The notes: generated by a model from the letters alone, not told the origin. Positions 19,873 through 31,379 are shown, counted from the first letter of the stretch. The stretch: 64,000 nt of DNA from Psococerastis gibbosa (GCA_963971405.1 OZ020490.1:24453464-24517463), one strand, 5' to 3'. Program-made: numbers and translations.

Positions 19873-20712
19873 GTAATGAACCGGTCCGAGTTTACTCGAA
19901 CATGCTTCCCAATTTATAAATTAGCAGATATAGACATGTGATTTTCATAGGAAATAATTTCCCTATCGTTAAATATATATAAATATATTAAAAACCCCTT
20001 AAAACCTAATGGCATATTCTGGAACGAACAGACCAACACATTACCACACAGCAATAATGGCAGGACATTTGAGCGTGAATTTGCTTTCATTTTTTCAAAA
20101 ACATTTTTTTGCGCAAAACCAAATAGTTTTTTGGGAACGAAAACTGTCCGTTTTTGTTACCCTATTGAACACCTAAAACATACCTGAAGTTAGAAATCAT
20201 AGATAGAAAGGTTCCGCAGAACAATTATTTTTTAGTCATTTTTCATGAAAATTGAGTAATTTTAATTTTTTCACCCCCAGACGCAAACTATCAACGGGCA
20301 AGCGACCCCCCGCATTTTGTTAACATTAATAACGACTACAATATATGTGAATTTAAAAGAAAGCGTTGGAGCCGTTTTGGATTAATAATTTTTATAGACG
20401 TTTTTTTGGAGTTTTTTGAAAATAAAACCCCGACAAATTGAGTTAGCCCAAAATAAAAAAAATGGTCCCGAGGTATGATTTTTATAAACCTACATGCAAA
20501 ATTTCATCAAAATCGGCCGGGAAATTTGCCCGGAAATCGATGAACAGACAGACAGACAGACAGACAGACAGAGCCACAGACAGGTATTTCGTAAAAACCA
20601 CTTTTTTGGTTTCCTGGGACCTTAAAACGTGTAAATCCTTTGAAATCTCGGAATCGAAAATTTCGACCATCACAAAGCTTTCCTTATACTACGTATAAAT
20701 TGGAAAGCAATA
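19873..20712 (-). mobile_element. M1 element, near full length
   Basis: Inverse of the 4604-5440 copy, starting 41 bp after the aminopeptidase-like stop codon. It may supply the transcript's 3' end (AATAAA-type sequences near 20420-20460). It includes a (CAGA)n stretch. Confidence 0.75.
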
Positions 20713-20849
20713 AATGATAAAATAATTAACTAATTCTTCATTACACGGCTACATTAGTTCTTAACAGAACTCTAGTCATCAGTCTACATAGAGAGCTTGA
20801 AATCGTAAGGTGGTTAACTCCCGAATTGCGTGTATCGAAATGAGTCATC

Positions 20850-21175
20850 TCCCCTCAGAAAGGATGGGGGTTACATAAAGTGAATATCGGTCGAGAGACG
20901 GCTCGAACGACGGCAGCCCTGGTTACTAGCCATGGTCTGTTCAGAGCCCACATGGCCAAACTGGTTCATGGAGGTCCTACCGTCTGCTGGCACTACAATG
21001 AGTCCGTGGAAACCGCGGAACACGTGGTTGGCCACTGTCCAGCCCTGTGGCGGGCGCGGTCGGACTGTTTTGGGACTGCCTACATCGGCCAGGTCGATCT
21101 GTTTGACTGGCCATTGAAAGACATGCCTGTCTTTGCTAACAAGGTTAAGCTGCTATTTTTCAACAATTGATTAAT
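20850..21175 (+). mobile_element. LINE ORF2 C-terminal fragment
   Basis: The frame has AAHVVGHCPALWRARS-like residues (seen as ETAEHVVGHCPALWRARSDC), the C-terminal knuckle typical of non-LTR polyproteins, ending in a stop and a microsatellite-like tail. Partial and not host coding. Confidence 0.65.
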
Positions 21176-21227
21176 TGATAGTATATTATTAATAGTATGA
21201 ATGATTGCACTTTTTACTTTTACTTTT

Positions 21228-21475
21228 ACATCGCCTTTGTCCTAAGGGAGGGTTGGCAGCGGCGTTTCCGAACAACTCTGTTTAGAGCGTCTTCCTTGTT
21301 CAGAGCGAGAGTCCTTATGTCTTCTCCGATTTTTCTGGGGAGTGTCATTTTCGGTCTTCCCCGGGGGCGGGGTCCAGGGGGTGTCATGTTCTGTATACGC
21401 TTTAGGAGGGATGTTTCCTCTCTCCTCTGGACATGGCCCCACCAGCTGAGTCATCTTTCCCTCAGTTTCAGTTTC
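21228..21475 (-). mobile_element. RTE-like LINE 3' fragment
   Basis: The minus translation has WWGHVQRRE-like residues and a basic PRGRPKMTLP-like block in broken frames. It is adjacent to, but opposite in strand from, the preceding fragment. Confidence 0.5.
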
Positions 21476-21518
21476 ATTGTGATCCCAATAAATATGCTGT
21501 TCAAATGATAATATTTCA

Positions 21519-22037
21519 GCGGGCCTACTATGGAGATTATTTTTCATCTTAACCTGGGTTTTAAAATGTAAACAAGATAATTTTTTAATTGAAAGTGCTA
21601 TTCTGCATTGATATGTTTACATTTGTAAACCCCATGAATAAGTTAATACCATTGTGAGAAAATGTAAATTTACGGTACTGCGAAAGCATGTGTTGTTTAT
21701 GAATTAATTATCTGGCCATTTTCACATCTTTTACACTGAACGAATTAATTAATTGGGTCAAAAAGACACGGTCATAATTTATTTACAAATTATCTTTAAA
21801 TCTCTGCCTAAATAAAATTACCTGTTTTTTTTCTTTCTTTTATATTGTGATGTTCTGCGGCCTATAGAATGCTGGCGATAAATTTTAATTTTAACCTGAG
21901 AATAAACAAATTTTATTCTCAGGTTACATTTAATGTAAACAAGATAAATTTATAATGGAAAGTGCTATTCAAAATAGTTTTGTTTACATTTTAAACCCCA
22001 AAAGGAAGGTGATACTGATCGCCATAATAAGTCCGCT
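21519..22037. mobile_element. Two M2b MITE copies (one truncated) and AT-rich spacer
   Basis: About 21519-21640 starts AGCGGGCCTACTATGG and contains GTAAACAAGATAA. About 21890-22037 ends with the inverse ATAATAAGTCCGCT. Same group as 50724-50880. Confidence 0.6.
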
Positions 22038-23160
22038 TGCAACGTCGAAGTTTTCCCTAAAAATTTCCGCTATACCTATAATCCAATTGGGTACAGTAAA
22101 GTGAGAAATATAACAACACATAAGGGAAAATAATTTATGTATTTATAAACTTATTGCTTTCGTATTTTTCCACTTTACCAGCACAAGCTAACATTGTACC
22201 TTATTATAGCTCTATATTAGGAAATGGTTATTTAGTATTTTATGTCGTGAAATAGGTAGTTTGATCTCTTTATCTATAGGTGTTTTGCATTTAGGGCGTA
22301 TTCGGGCATGATGGAGTAGGCTGAAGTACGTTTGCCAACCATCGACGATATGTTGTTACCTACCTTATTTACTAATATACGAATGTAATTATCGCATTCT
22401 GATGAATATGTACGGTAATAATTATGAAGTTACACCACGCTTGATAATGTACAACATGCTCTTTCAAAACATAAAACTTATGACATACAATGTAACTGCA
22501 TAGGCTTTCACGGCCGGAGTGAAATGAAAAACCAGTAGTATCCGGACTGATGGGCCGTGGTCTACTGGTTCTTCACTTATGACATACAGTAAATTGTCAT
22601 TAATTTGTCATGCCCCCCCCCCTTCCCCAGGAGAATATGGCTTTCTATACGGTAGTTGCTCCTATAGAAAGTTTGACAATTTATTAATATTCTACAATGC
22701 AGTACGTAGGGTGACTTCTTGAATAGCATACAGCGTACACTATATTGATGACAAAATGGCATCGTACTTTATGATTTATTTTAAGTATATAGGTAGGTAT
22801 TCTGTAGATGCCTATATCGCATGGGAGGCGGAAATGGAACCAACTGTTTTATCATTAAAGGTTTTTTATTATAACAAGTTTTCATTGTAATCCTACCTCT
22901 TATAAAAAGTCAATTGAGTTCTCAAGTAATTTTTTTAGTGCATGCCTTACAAGTTATATGGAGACGTTAAACAACTGTTATTCAATTCTTTTAGTTATGT
23001 AAACACCTTTCATATTAACTTAATTAATAAGTTTACTTATAATATTAATAATTGTAATTCTGTAACATTGTAATACGTTTCTTTTAGAATCGTACTAACG
23101 TCGTATTGATATTTTAGGCTATATATATACATATATGTATGTTGGTGTATGTATGTATGT
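22038..23160. other. AT-rich spacer, one R5 fragment
   Basis: Apart from the R5 fragment at about 22489-22576, I see no gene, RNA or clear repeat here. Confidence 0.5.
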
Positions 23161-23163
23161 ATA

Positions 23164-23660
23164 TAGATTTTAGGAAACACTCTAACTTCCGTAAATATTA
23201 TCCGAATTTGATGAGACTTGGCAAAAAATTGATCATACTAATGTCTTGATCGTTAACCATCAGCTAGGTGGATTTAGTTCCAAGATATGGCGGTCGATTA
23301 ACACCTTATACAGGCCTTGGTAGTTCATATCTCAGTTGTAATTGGTCGCAGAGGAATGAAATAAAATCTGACTGAAAGCCCGTATTATTATCTACGATAA
23401 TGGCAATCATCACTTTTTACGACAAATCAACGATTTCAAGATGGCGTCCAGTCAAAGTGAAAATAATTTGATAAATAAAAGTTCATAGTCGTGGCTCGAA
23501 ATTTGGAACACTAGAGTGTTTTGTGTGTTGATGATGTGGCCGGGAAAATAATGAAGTACTCTTTTTTTATCTACATAAAACGTAGCACAGGGGAAAAGCG
23601 GAGTCTGCGCTTGCATGGAATCTCCCTACACCTGATCGACCAGAGCCGAAAGGGATTTTG
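23164..23660 (+). repeat. Repeat R7, inverted partner of 43347-43883
   Basis: About 500 bp with GATTTCAAGATGGCGTCCAG, TTCATATCTCAGTTGTAATT and CTACACCTGATCGACCAGAG. The same landmarks occur in reverse at 43347-43883. The two copies bracket paralogues A and B. No long open frame. Confidence 0.7.
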
Positions 23661-23709
23661 TAATTGAATCTTAGTTAAGATTCAATGGGTATAGTTTTGA
23701 AATTTCACA

Positions 23710-23715
23710 TTTATT
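23710..23715 (-). terminator. Polyadenylation signal of paralogue A
   Basis: AATAAA on the minus strand (TTTATT on plus), 30 bp past the stop. The surrounding sequence is conserved at paralogue B (35207-35212). Confidence 0.7.
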
Positions 23716-23744
23716 GTAAAGCCGTTAAATTTAATTATGGTGAG

Positions 23745-24021
23745 TTAATAATCATCGTCATCAACATTGAAATTAATTGTTTCCTTATATTTTGCAGTTG
23801 TTATTGTTGTTGTTGTTGATTCCATTACAGGTACTTTTGTAGTAAGTTCCTTCGGCAGAGAGCCACTGCAGACATCTATCTTCAATTTCGCAAATAAGTA
23901 ATTTTTCTTGACATCATCCGTATATTTTTTGGTGCAGTCCTTTATAGCTTCATTTGTATTCAAATTTTCTATAGATAGTAGCATTAGCATTACTCTACTC
24001 TGATAGAACAGATTTTCACGC
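23745..24021 (-). CDS. Paralogue A exon 5 (last C-x21-C pair, stop)
   Basis: Acceptor CTACTTTTCAG; ENLFYQSRVMLMLLSIENLN, KDCTKKYTDDVKKNYLFAKL, DVCSGS, a Thr-rich run and an acidic end; TAA at 23745-23747. Confidence 0.87.
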
Positions 24022-27000
24022 CTGAAAAGTAGAAAAGAAAACACATATTGTCATCTACATAGTTGTATTACCTACAGCTGTAAGAACAGCCAAATTTATA
24101 GACCTAGCGCTAGGTGAGTACTTACCTGCAAAATTTTCAGACATGAATTAGGCTAATTGCATTTGCCTTAACTTTAATGTTCGGCTTAACATTTTTTTTT
24201 AATTTTAATATACAGCAGATCTAGGTATTTTTCCATTTTTAGCGTCAGGTTAGTTCTTGATCAATTTATTTTTAATCTTCTTCTTTGAACGCCTCTTCTA
24301 TCGGAGATCATTGTGGCGATTTGAATGTTGGAGACTGCTGCTCTGCTCATGCTGCTCTGTTTATTAGTAAAAAACCGTCCGAGTGAACACGTACTTTCTT
24401 ATAATATAAAACTAATCAAAATGAAGTTATCCAAAAAATAAAAAATAGGCCTAAAGGTACATCCCTGGATGATATTTTTGCGATTTTTTTTTTTTTTTAA
24501 ATGATTAACCGCATGCATTCAATTTAATGAATGCATCCGATTAACCTCTTCAGTGGCCTCACTCTCCTCTATATGTTGAGTTACGACACGTCTCCAATCG
24601 CATAGCGTGTAGAGGCTCGCACAAGTGCAATCACGCAACACATGCCAAATTTCATAAAATTTTATAAAGTAGGTACTTTGGCCCTAATCGAGTTACAGAC
24701 GGACGGACCGACGACCGGTCACGACCGACACATATATGTGTGCCTATAGGCATTTCTTAGAAACCTCTTTTTTTGGGTTCCTAAAACGTATAAATCCGTT
24801 AAAGAAAAAATTCAATTACTCGTGACTTCGTGGTATTTCACTTTAATAAACAAACAAAACAGTTTTATCAAAATTGTTATATAACAACTATAACTAGAAT
24901 TAGTAAAACCCAAATAATCGTCAGAAAATTGACTTTGTCTACAAAACCCACTGATGTTAGCACAAAACCCTGAACGCTTTCGGCGTAAATTCCAAAATAT
25001 CTTGGGGGGGGGGAAGCATTAGGACCCCAAGACTTTCATCCCCCGGAGAAAAAAAATGATAAATAGGCCCAAATTAGTGAGGTGTTACGCATTTTATTCC
25101 CTGGAGAAAGGGGCGCCCGGGGGTCTCCCCCGGAGAAAAAAATGGACAAATGGGCCCAAATTAGTGAGGTTTTGCGCATTGATACCCTAGAGGAAGGGGG
25201 GTCCGGTGTTCTCCCCCGGAGCAAAAAAATGGACAACTATGCCCAAATTAGTGAGGTTTTACGCATATTAAACCCCGGAGAAAGGGGGGCCGGGGGTCTC
25301 CCCCGGAGAAGGGAAATTGATAAGTAGGCCCAAATTAGTGAGGTTTTGTAAACGCATTTGCAAGAGATTGTACCGACGAATAAACCTACCACTGAGGGGA
25401 GCCCGGGGGTCTGCCCGAAGAAAAAGTTTGAAAAAATAGGTCCGAAATATTGGGGTTTTAAGCATTTTGAGTACCGTAATATATTTTTGTGAAAGTAAGT
25501 CATTGTATGTGTTGATTTTTTCATGACGACTTTCACGTAAAATAAGCATACCAAACATTAATTTCCCTTTCGTTATTTTGGATACTATGCTTTTCGCCTC
25601 CATAACGTGTTTGTCACCAGAAATCCTGGAAGGGGGGCACGGGCTTAGCCCCCCCAGGACCCCCCTATATTTACGCCAAACGTATGTATGGGTTTGAGTT
25701 TCAACACAAATTTTCATTTCTCAAAACAACAAAATAAATATATATATAGAAGTTTTATTTGTAGTTAATCAAAAATTTTATCGGCCCTTCATTTTTTCAA
25801 AAACAAATTGACAATGGGCTAGGTAGGCCTATAAATCAACAATTTATTACAAATAATCATCGTCTGAAAATCTATACACTTTCAGCCGCTGAGTTTTGAT
25901 TTTGCTGAAATTTCTACAAAACTTTTCACCCTTTCCTTTTCGAAGCCCAATAGTGTTAAGTGTCCTTCACTTTAATCCCTCTTGGGGGGCGTGACAGAAC
26001 GTTTGGGGGGGGGGGCTGAGCCCCCCCCCGCCCCCCAGACTACGGCCCTGTTTCGTAGACAAAGTTAATTTTTTAATTATCATTTTGGTATTACTAATTC
26101 TAGTTATGATTGTTATAACAAGTTTTGGTAAAACACTATGTTTTTTTGTTTATTGAAAATTTGAATCAATTTCGACCATCACAAAGCTTTCCTTATACCA
26201 ACGTATACAAAGAAGAGCTATAAGTTACCTTTCAAATATACTATTGTATACAGTGTTCACACAATTGATGTCTTTATTATTCGGACGCTCCTGCGGTGGC
26301 GGCGGTGGGGGTGGAGGTGTTTGATGACGGTATCGATTATAGTTATAATTATAGTTAGGATCTGGTGTTGGCGCAATTGTCATGGCAGTGTTACAGGCAT
26401 CCAATGTCTCAATTGCATTGTTCAATTCGACTTTAATAGTGCTCTAAAACAGAAAATTGAGAAATAAGGAATACCTGCGGTCAATGCGGAACGCTGGAAG
26501 CCACGAACTTACGTTTCCGGGACATAGCACTACCACTATTATTGTTTGCCTTATCCTTGCTTGACTTGACTCTCCCATCGACAAGATTCATGTATTGTTC
26601 GACAGGCATCCTCGGGTGCACAACTATGTAGGTAACTCAACAGCTTTGACTTGACCCTCCCATCGACAAGATTTATATATTGTTCGACAGGCATCCTCGG
26701 GTGCACAACTATGTAGGTAACTCAACAGCTCTGACTTGACTCTCCCATCGACAAGATATAATGTATATATATATTATATATATATATATAGGTATATATT
26801 GTTCGACAGGCTACCTCAGGTACAGGAAAAACTGTGCACGGTGGGATTAGAACCCACAATCTACGCCTAACTGGGGAGTCGTCTCAACCGCTGGACCACA
26901 AGCCCCGACAAGAACAGTTGATATATATTATATCCTCTACTTATATGTTCTAATTGACATGATTCGTGTTTCTAGTCAGGTTAGCACAGCTGTTAAAAAA

Positions 27001-30000
27001 TTAATAAGCAAACAGAATAAGATAACGATGCAATGGATCCCTGCTCACTGCGGTGTCTCTGGAAATGAAATAGCTGATAGCATAGCAAAAGATGCGGCAA
27101 AAATGGCACCAATTCAAGAACCCCAGTTTTCATTAACACACTGTATGAATGCTGCTGACAGAGTCCTGCTTCAAGAACGGATACAGAGATGGAGGGTTTC
27201 CCCCCCTGTAAGCAACACAACCTAAGCCGGCTTCAGCAGTACAATATCGCGGGATAAACAGAAGCGTTGCATCCTTTGCTGCTAGAGCAAGAACAAGCCA
27301 CAATACTACCAATGATTGCTTGCACCGTTTCCATCTAACCGAATCTCCAGTATGTCGTGCATGTGGTCTAGCTAATGAAACACTGGAGCACATACTCCTG
27401 CAGTGCTCCGCCCCATGCACACAACGGGACAAACTACGCAATCAGGCTGGACACATGGAGGGCGGACATCTAAAGATCCTGTTCACGCCGAACATGTGGA
27501 CACTAGCATCAAGGGCATTTCTGAGACATCAGGCAGTCGGCATCACCTGACCTGGAAGCCCTGTACTAAGAAGTAAGAAGTAAGCACAGCTACACAAGTA
27601 CAAGTCTGTGAGCTTGCTTTATGCCATACGGCAATGCTTTATATACATTTATATGAATCATGCCAAGTAAAGCACTTAAGTAGAGGATATATATATCAAC
27701 TGTTCTTGTCGGGGCTTGTAGTCCAGCGGTTTAGACGATGGCCCGGTTAGGCGTCGATCATGGGTTCGAATAATTAACCTATAATATTAAAATATTAATA
27801 ATAACATTGATAGAATAACAGGATAACCCCTTAAATAAAATTCGGCTTTAGTGGAAAGTGCCTGAGGATGTACCATGAGATAAGATAAGAGGGATGGACT
27901 GGTGCTACGTGATTCGTTATAGCCTACCTTAATATCTGTTGCAGCTTTGATGAAGTTGGTAATTATTAGTTTCCTCACACTCATCACGCAAGTACTTGCT
28001 TTGGTCAAAATATTATTGAAAGCTTGTAGAACTTCAGATTCTGCTTGGAATAAACATTCTGATGTGGAATCATTCAAATTTCCGTTTGTTCGAAGGCCGG
28101 CAATGTACCCGGTAAGCTATAAGGAAACCGACATTATTATTATTCAGAACTCTTTTAACGCCTTAAACACTGGAAATTAACATTTCAAAAACCAACTCAT
28201 TTGCCTTCTATGCAATTACATATGGATTATGATAACGCAAATGAAAGTTAATATTTAGTTCACTACTGCATAATTCTCGATAAATATTTTTATGGTATAT
28301 TACGGTACATGTATTATGTATTGTATGATATTATGACGTTTTGTATTATAATCAAATGCAATTAAAATGATAACTTACATAACTTCCTAAACATTTCAAA
28401 TAACAACATAATCGGAGAACAAATTTATAAATAGACCTGATATATTAATCAGCTGTTTAAATGTTTCACTCCTTAGGCCTCCTAATAGTTCACTCCCTAG
28501 ATATTAGACTATTATGTACGGAAGTACCTTCTAAATGGTATAAGCTACACTCAGTTAAACCTGACGTCAACGCAGAAAATTGAATGCTTAAATAATTCAA
28601 ACAGCCAGCATTTTGCAAATGATATACTAGTAGATGGGTATGAGATAGAGCTTTCGTTTTGCTAAGGTTTCTTTTAGAAGTTCAACTCAAGAGCATTTTG
28701 ATATGGTTTCTCTGAATTCCAGATATGACTAAAATAAATAAATATATATTGAGTAGTAGTCTATGACACCACTCTACATGCCCTGACAAAATTGTTTCTT
28801 AAAAATTTATGGGAAAATATGACGCATGGTTCAACTTAACGTAGCTTACCTAATTTTTTTGAAGTGAAAACTTCTTTAGTGACGTTGAGCACTTTCGTAT
28901 TATTTAGATTTTAGATGAGGGATAAAAAGGGAAATTGTAATGACAGGAATTGCAGTGTAAGAAGACTGCGCATCTAGGGTGTGTTCGATGATAAACGAAA
29001 AGAAACCGCCTCGTGAGACCGCCTGATGAACGTATGAAGACCTAATATCACTATGGACACTATACACAAACTGCATAGATTTCTATTTAGAGCAAAATGA
29101 TTAACGTAAGAAGACCTGTTTTGACTATGCATACCGCCCGCCGTCTCGTTCTGTCGCGAGTAAATGTTTCTTGCCGTGATCATTAACGTAAGAAGACCCA
29201 TTTTGACTATGCATACCGCCCGCCGTCTCGTTCTAGCAATTCGAGCGAAATTAATTCCTAACCATTCCAAAATATTAAAAAATTTACAAGTCAATGTTCA
29301 TGTTTTCACTTCTGCCGGCCCTCCCGGAGTGCTCCCGGTTTTTTTTTTATTAAATCAGAAACTTACTTCTTCCGAATATTTGTTTATATCATTCATAAGC
29401 GAATTATTAGTCTCCTGGACATTTGTCTTTGTTGACGTAAACAAGGTGGACAGCCTAGGTATCTGTCTATCAATGTTCGTTCTGGTCTCATTGAAGTCTT
29501 GATATATTTGGTTTCGGACGTGAGCAAAAAGGTCCGAAAATTCAGCTGCTTCTATTGGCACTGCTACCTAAAATTCGTAAACAAAATTTCAATGACTTCC
29601 AACAAGATCGGCACTATTTTTTTAAAACCTGGCTCTCTTTACCGTATAGTAGACTAAATCACTAATGCTGCGCTACATTACGCATTTAAGGGGAACCAGT
29701 CCAAGTTTTTAGAAACAGCATGGCGTCAGAGGCTGAGAGCTAATTATCTAAATGTTCGTTCCACTATCTATTGACTATCTTGGACAACCGCACTTTGAAC
29801 ACCTCCTAAAATAAACTTGGATAATAAACAATACATTTTTTATGGGCACAGCGGCCTCATCATGGCAATTGGTATTAAGGCTGAGTGTTCAAAATGTTTT
29901 GTAAACAAGAAATTTTGCTGATTTTTTGACGAAAATAATTTATTAATCATTCCACAGATGCAAAGATAACAAAGTGAACAGATAAAAACTCATAAAAAAA

Positions 30001-30931
30001 CCAAGTTATCGCAGGAAGTTTATATTTTCTGAACTAAAATATTATTACCTTTAAAAAAATTGGGTAAAGAGCCTTAAACCCAATTTGTACCACAGTTGTA
30101 AATCTGTAAGGGTAATAGACAGCTTCCACAGAAAGCTCGTATTTTTTAAGATTTTTTCATCTGTTCCCTTTTATATCTTTGTGGCTGTGGAACGAGCAAT
30201 TAATTAATTTCGTCCAAAAAGTACGATAATTTCTTGTTTACAAAACATTTTGAACACTCAGGCTTAACTTACTCCTGGGATTAAAACCGTAAGCAAACAA
30301 ATTTTGAATAGCACTTTCCATTGTAAAATTATCTTAATTGTTTACATTTTTAATACCAGGGTATTATATTAACTCCGGTATTATAATCGCCATGATTGGG
30401 CCGCAGTTGTTAATAAAATGAATTAATATCATCTAAATGGAAGAAGACGTAGGTATTTAAGAAATAAGACTACCTATAGATTTTTATGGATTAACGTTAT
30501 CAAGACATAGGCTAATATATTGTTTATTTTCACAGCTCATGCATTTATAATTACTATGACGAAGTATTACAAAGTGAATGTGGAAGATATAACTGAAATA
30601 ACTTTATGAGGTGTTTAAAACCATTTGAATCAATATGAGGGACTAATTAATTAATTAATTAGCTCACAGCCTAGGTTGTATTTAACCTTTTTCGGGATTC
30701 CCCTTTGAAGTATGTATCAGATTCAATATTTGTATATTTTATTTTGTCTTGTAAAGATTGGAAGTACAATATTCATTCGTACATATTCATTCATTTGCTC
30801 TTCAAGTAAATACTTTGTTTTTGTCAATTCCATTGATTACACGTTCTTAAAACAAAAGAATATTGAAATTGTACAGTAATTAAACTTACAAAGAGCAGAG
30901 CTATAAACACAGCTCCTTCAATGGCAGTCAT
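23745..30931 (-). CDS. Paralogue A: secreted six-cysteine protein of unknown family, 5 exons, 307 aa
   Basis: I do not recognise this family. Exons on the minus strand are 30931-30890, 29567-29367, 28116-27928, 26443-26229 and 24021-23745, phases 0,0,0,2, all GT-AG. Residues 1-20 are a signal peptide (MTAIEGAVFIALLFVAVP), probably cut near IEAA-EF. No membrane anchor follows. Residues 22-160 look helical and Asn/Thr-rich. The six cysteines are 102, 124, 161, 205, 245 and 267, giving C-x21-C, C-x43-C, C-x21-C. Residues 174-194 form a Tyr/Asn stretch followed by eight prolines. The C-terminus is Thr-rich then Asp-rich (NVDDDDY). A polyadenylation signal lies 30 bp past the stop. B and C share the exon plan and cysteine frame. 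Domain of unknown function DUF725 is one family to test, without sequence proof here. Confidence 0.85.
24483..24830 (-). mobile_element. Family-2 SINE followed by degraded M1 fragment
   Basis: 24483-24640 is the SINE (GAGTTACGACACGTCTCCAA). About 24640-24830 has M1 landmarks such as TTCCTAAAACGTATAAATCC. In intron 4 of paralogue A. Confidence 0.55.
24842..26158. mobile_element. 1.3-kb foldback element with internal tandem repeats
   Basis: Arms of about 105 bp (AACTATAACTAGAATTAGTA, GACTTTGTCTAC and the inverse at 26055-26158) enclose a tandem array and G/C runs. No transposase frame is visible. Confidence 0.65.
25034..25400 (+). repeat. Tandem repeat, about 87-bp period, 4 units plus degenerate copy
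   Basis: GCCCAAATTAGTGAGGT recurs at 25067, 25153, 25241 and 25328, each followed by CCCCGGAG-type sequence. Open frames on both strands come from the repeat. Confidence 0.8.
26229..26443 (-). CDS. Paralogue A exon 4 (Tyr/Pro-rich insert)
   Basis: Acceptor CTGTTTTAG; DACNTAMTIAPTPDP, then NYNYNYNRYRHQT, eight prolines, and DINCVNTVYNSIFE. Donor GTAACT, phase 2. It differs from paralogue B exon 4 at only two bases, both silent. Confidence 0.87.
26562..26735 (+). repeat. Tandem duplication of about 88 bp in paralogue A intron 3
   Basis: CTCCCATCGACAAGATT...GGCATCCTCGGGTGCACAAC occurs twice in tandem. Only one related unit exists at the matching place in B (about 37020-37090). Confidence 0.75.
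26838..26908 (-). mobile_element. tRNA-like unit, left member of inverted pair 1
   Basis: The inverse of a cloverleaf-like sequence: GGGGCTTGTGGTCCAGCGG at one end and TGGGTTCTAATCCCACC at the other. Its partner is at about 27712-27775 on the plus strand. Confidence 0.6.
26992..27582 (+). mobile_element. 5'-truncated LINE insertion (RNase H plus C-terminal knuckle)
   Basis: Flanked by AGCACAGCT at 26983-26991 and 27583-27591, a 9-bp target duplication. The first frame encodes ITMQWIPAHCGVSGNEIADS, the RNase H motif of I/Jockey/R1-type elements. A second, frameshifted frame encodes VCRACGLANETLEHILLQCS. The tail is (AAGAAGT)n. It interrupted the sequence between the paired tRNA-like units. 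Confidence 0.8.
27712..27775 (+). mobile_element. tRNA-like unit, right member of inverted pair 1 (degenerate)
   Basis: GGGGCTTGTAGTCCAGCGG, GGTTAGGCGTCGATC and GGGTTCGAA are kept. The 3' acceptor half is lost. Confidence 0.55.
27928..28116 (-). CDS. Paralogue A exon 3 (first C-x21-C pair)
   Basis: Acceptor CCTTATAG, then LTGYIAGLRTNGNLN, SECLFQAESEVLQAFNNILT and KASTC; donor GTAGGC. 63 codons, phase 0 on both sides. Confidence 0.86.
28117..29366 (-). other. Paralogue A intron 2, mostly unassigned
   Basis: 29097-29240 holds two tandem copies (about 81-bp period) of a unit with TTAACGTAAGAAGACC and CGCCCGCCGTCTCG. The rest is AT-rich with no feature seen. Confidence 0.5.
29367..29567 (-). 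CDS. Paralogue A exon 2
   Basis: Acceptor TTTTAG, then VAVPIEAAEFSDLFAHVRNQ and LSTLFTSTKTNVQETNNSLM to KYSEE; donor GTAAGT. Contains the likely signal cleavage site and an amphipathic helical stretch. 67 codons, same length as in B. Confidence 0.87.
29879..30263. mobile_element. piggyBac-like MITE
   Basis: Ends GGCTGAGTGTTCAAAATGTT and its near-perfect inverse (about 37 bp), flanked by TTAA at 29875-29878 and 30264-30267. No transposase. In intron 1 of paralogue A. Confidence 0.75.
30272..30412. mobile_element. M2-related MITE (diverged)
   Basis: Contains CAAACAAATTTTGAATAGCA and CGGTATTATAATCGCCATGA. It lies 9 bp from the piggyBac-like element. Confidence 0.6.
30890..30931 (-). CDS. Paralogue A exon 1 (signal peptide start)
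   Basis: ATG at 30931-30929; MTAIEGAVFIALLF, then donor GTAAGT, phase 0. The exon and its donor flank are nearly identical to paralogue B at 41305-41264. Confidence 0.85.
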
Positions 30932-31260
30932 TTTCTGAATAATGATGGCTAGAGCAAGCTCTTATCGTGTGTTGGCTACAAATGAAGCGCGCGGTAGCGC
31001 ATGTCCAACGATTCCTCTGATACAGAATTGCAGCACAAAATCACAGTACATAGGAGCACAGACAGTCATTTCGTAAAAACCACATTTCGGGTTCCGGGGA
31101 CCTCAAAACGTGTAAATCAACTGAAATATTGAAATGGATATTTCGAGATTCCATAAACTAACGTATTTTGGAAAGCAGCTAAACTCATAGGTTGTGAGGC
31201 TGTGCCCAGGTTTTGATTTGGGGGGGGGGGGTTCAAAAAATTTACGTCATTTATTAATGA
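30932..31260 (-). promoter_or_regulatory. 5' flank of paralogue A with blocks shared with B
   Basis: Short blocks are conserved with the flank of B: CGTGTGTTG, GCGGTAGCG and TTCCTCT. GATAAG on the minus strand lies about 33 bp above the ATG. No clear TATA box. An M1 fragment (about 31055-31175) follows. Confidence 0.35.
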
Positions 31261-31379
31261 ATTAACGGATGAATTCTTCAAAAAATACAGGTTTACAAAA
31301 AAAAATTATTTCGGGGGGGGGGGGGGTCCGGACCCCATGGACCACCTCCCCGGGCAGGGCCATGACTCTAATGACTTCT

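Noticed and set aside
25034-25400. CRISPR-like array
   Set aside because: Units are contiguous with no unique spacers, and the DNA is eukaryotic.
25036-25717. Several Pro/Ser-rich frames
   Set aside because: Products of the 87-bp tandem repeat and flanking foldback element.
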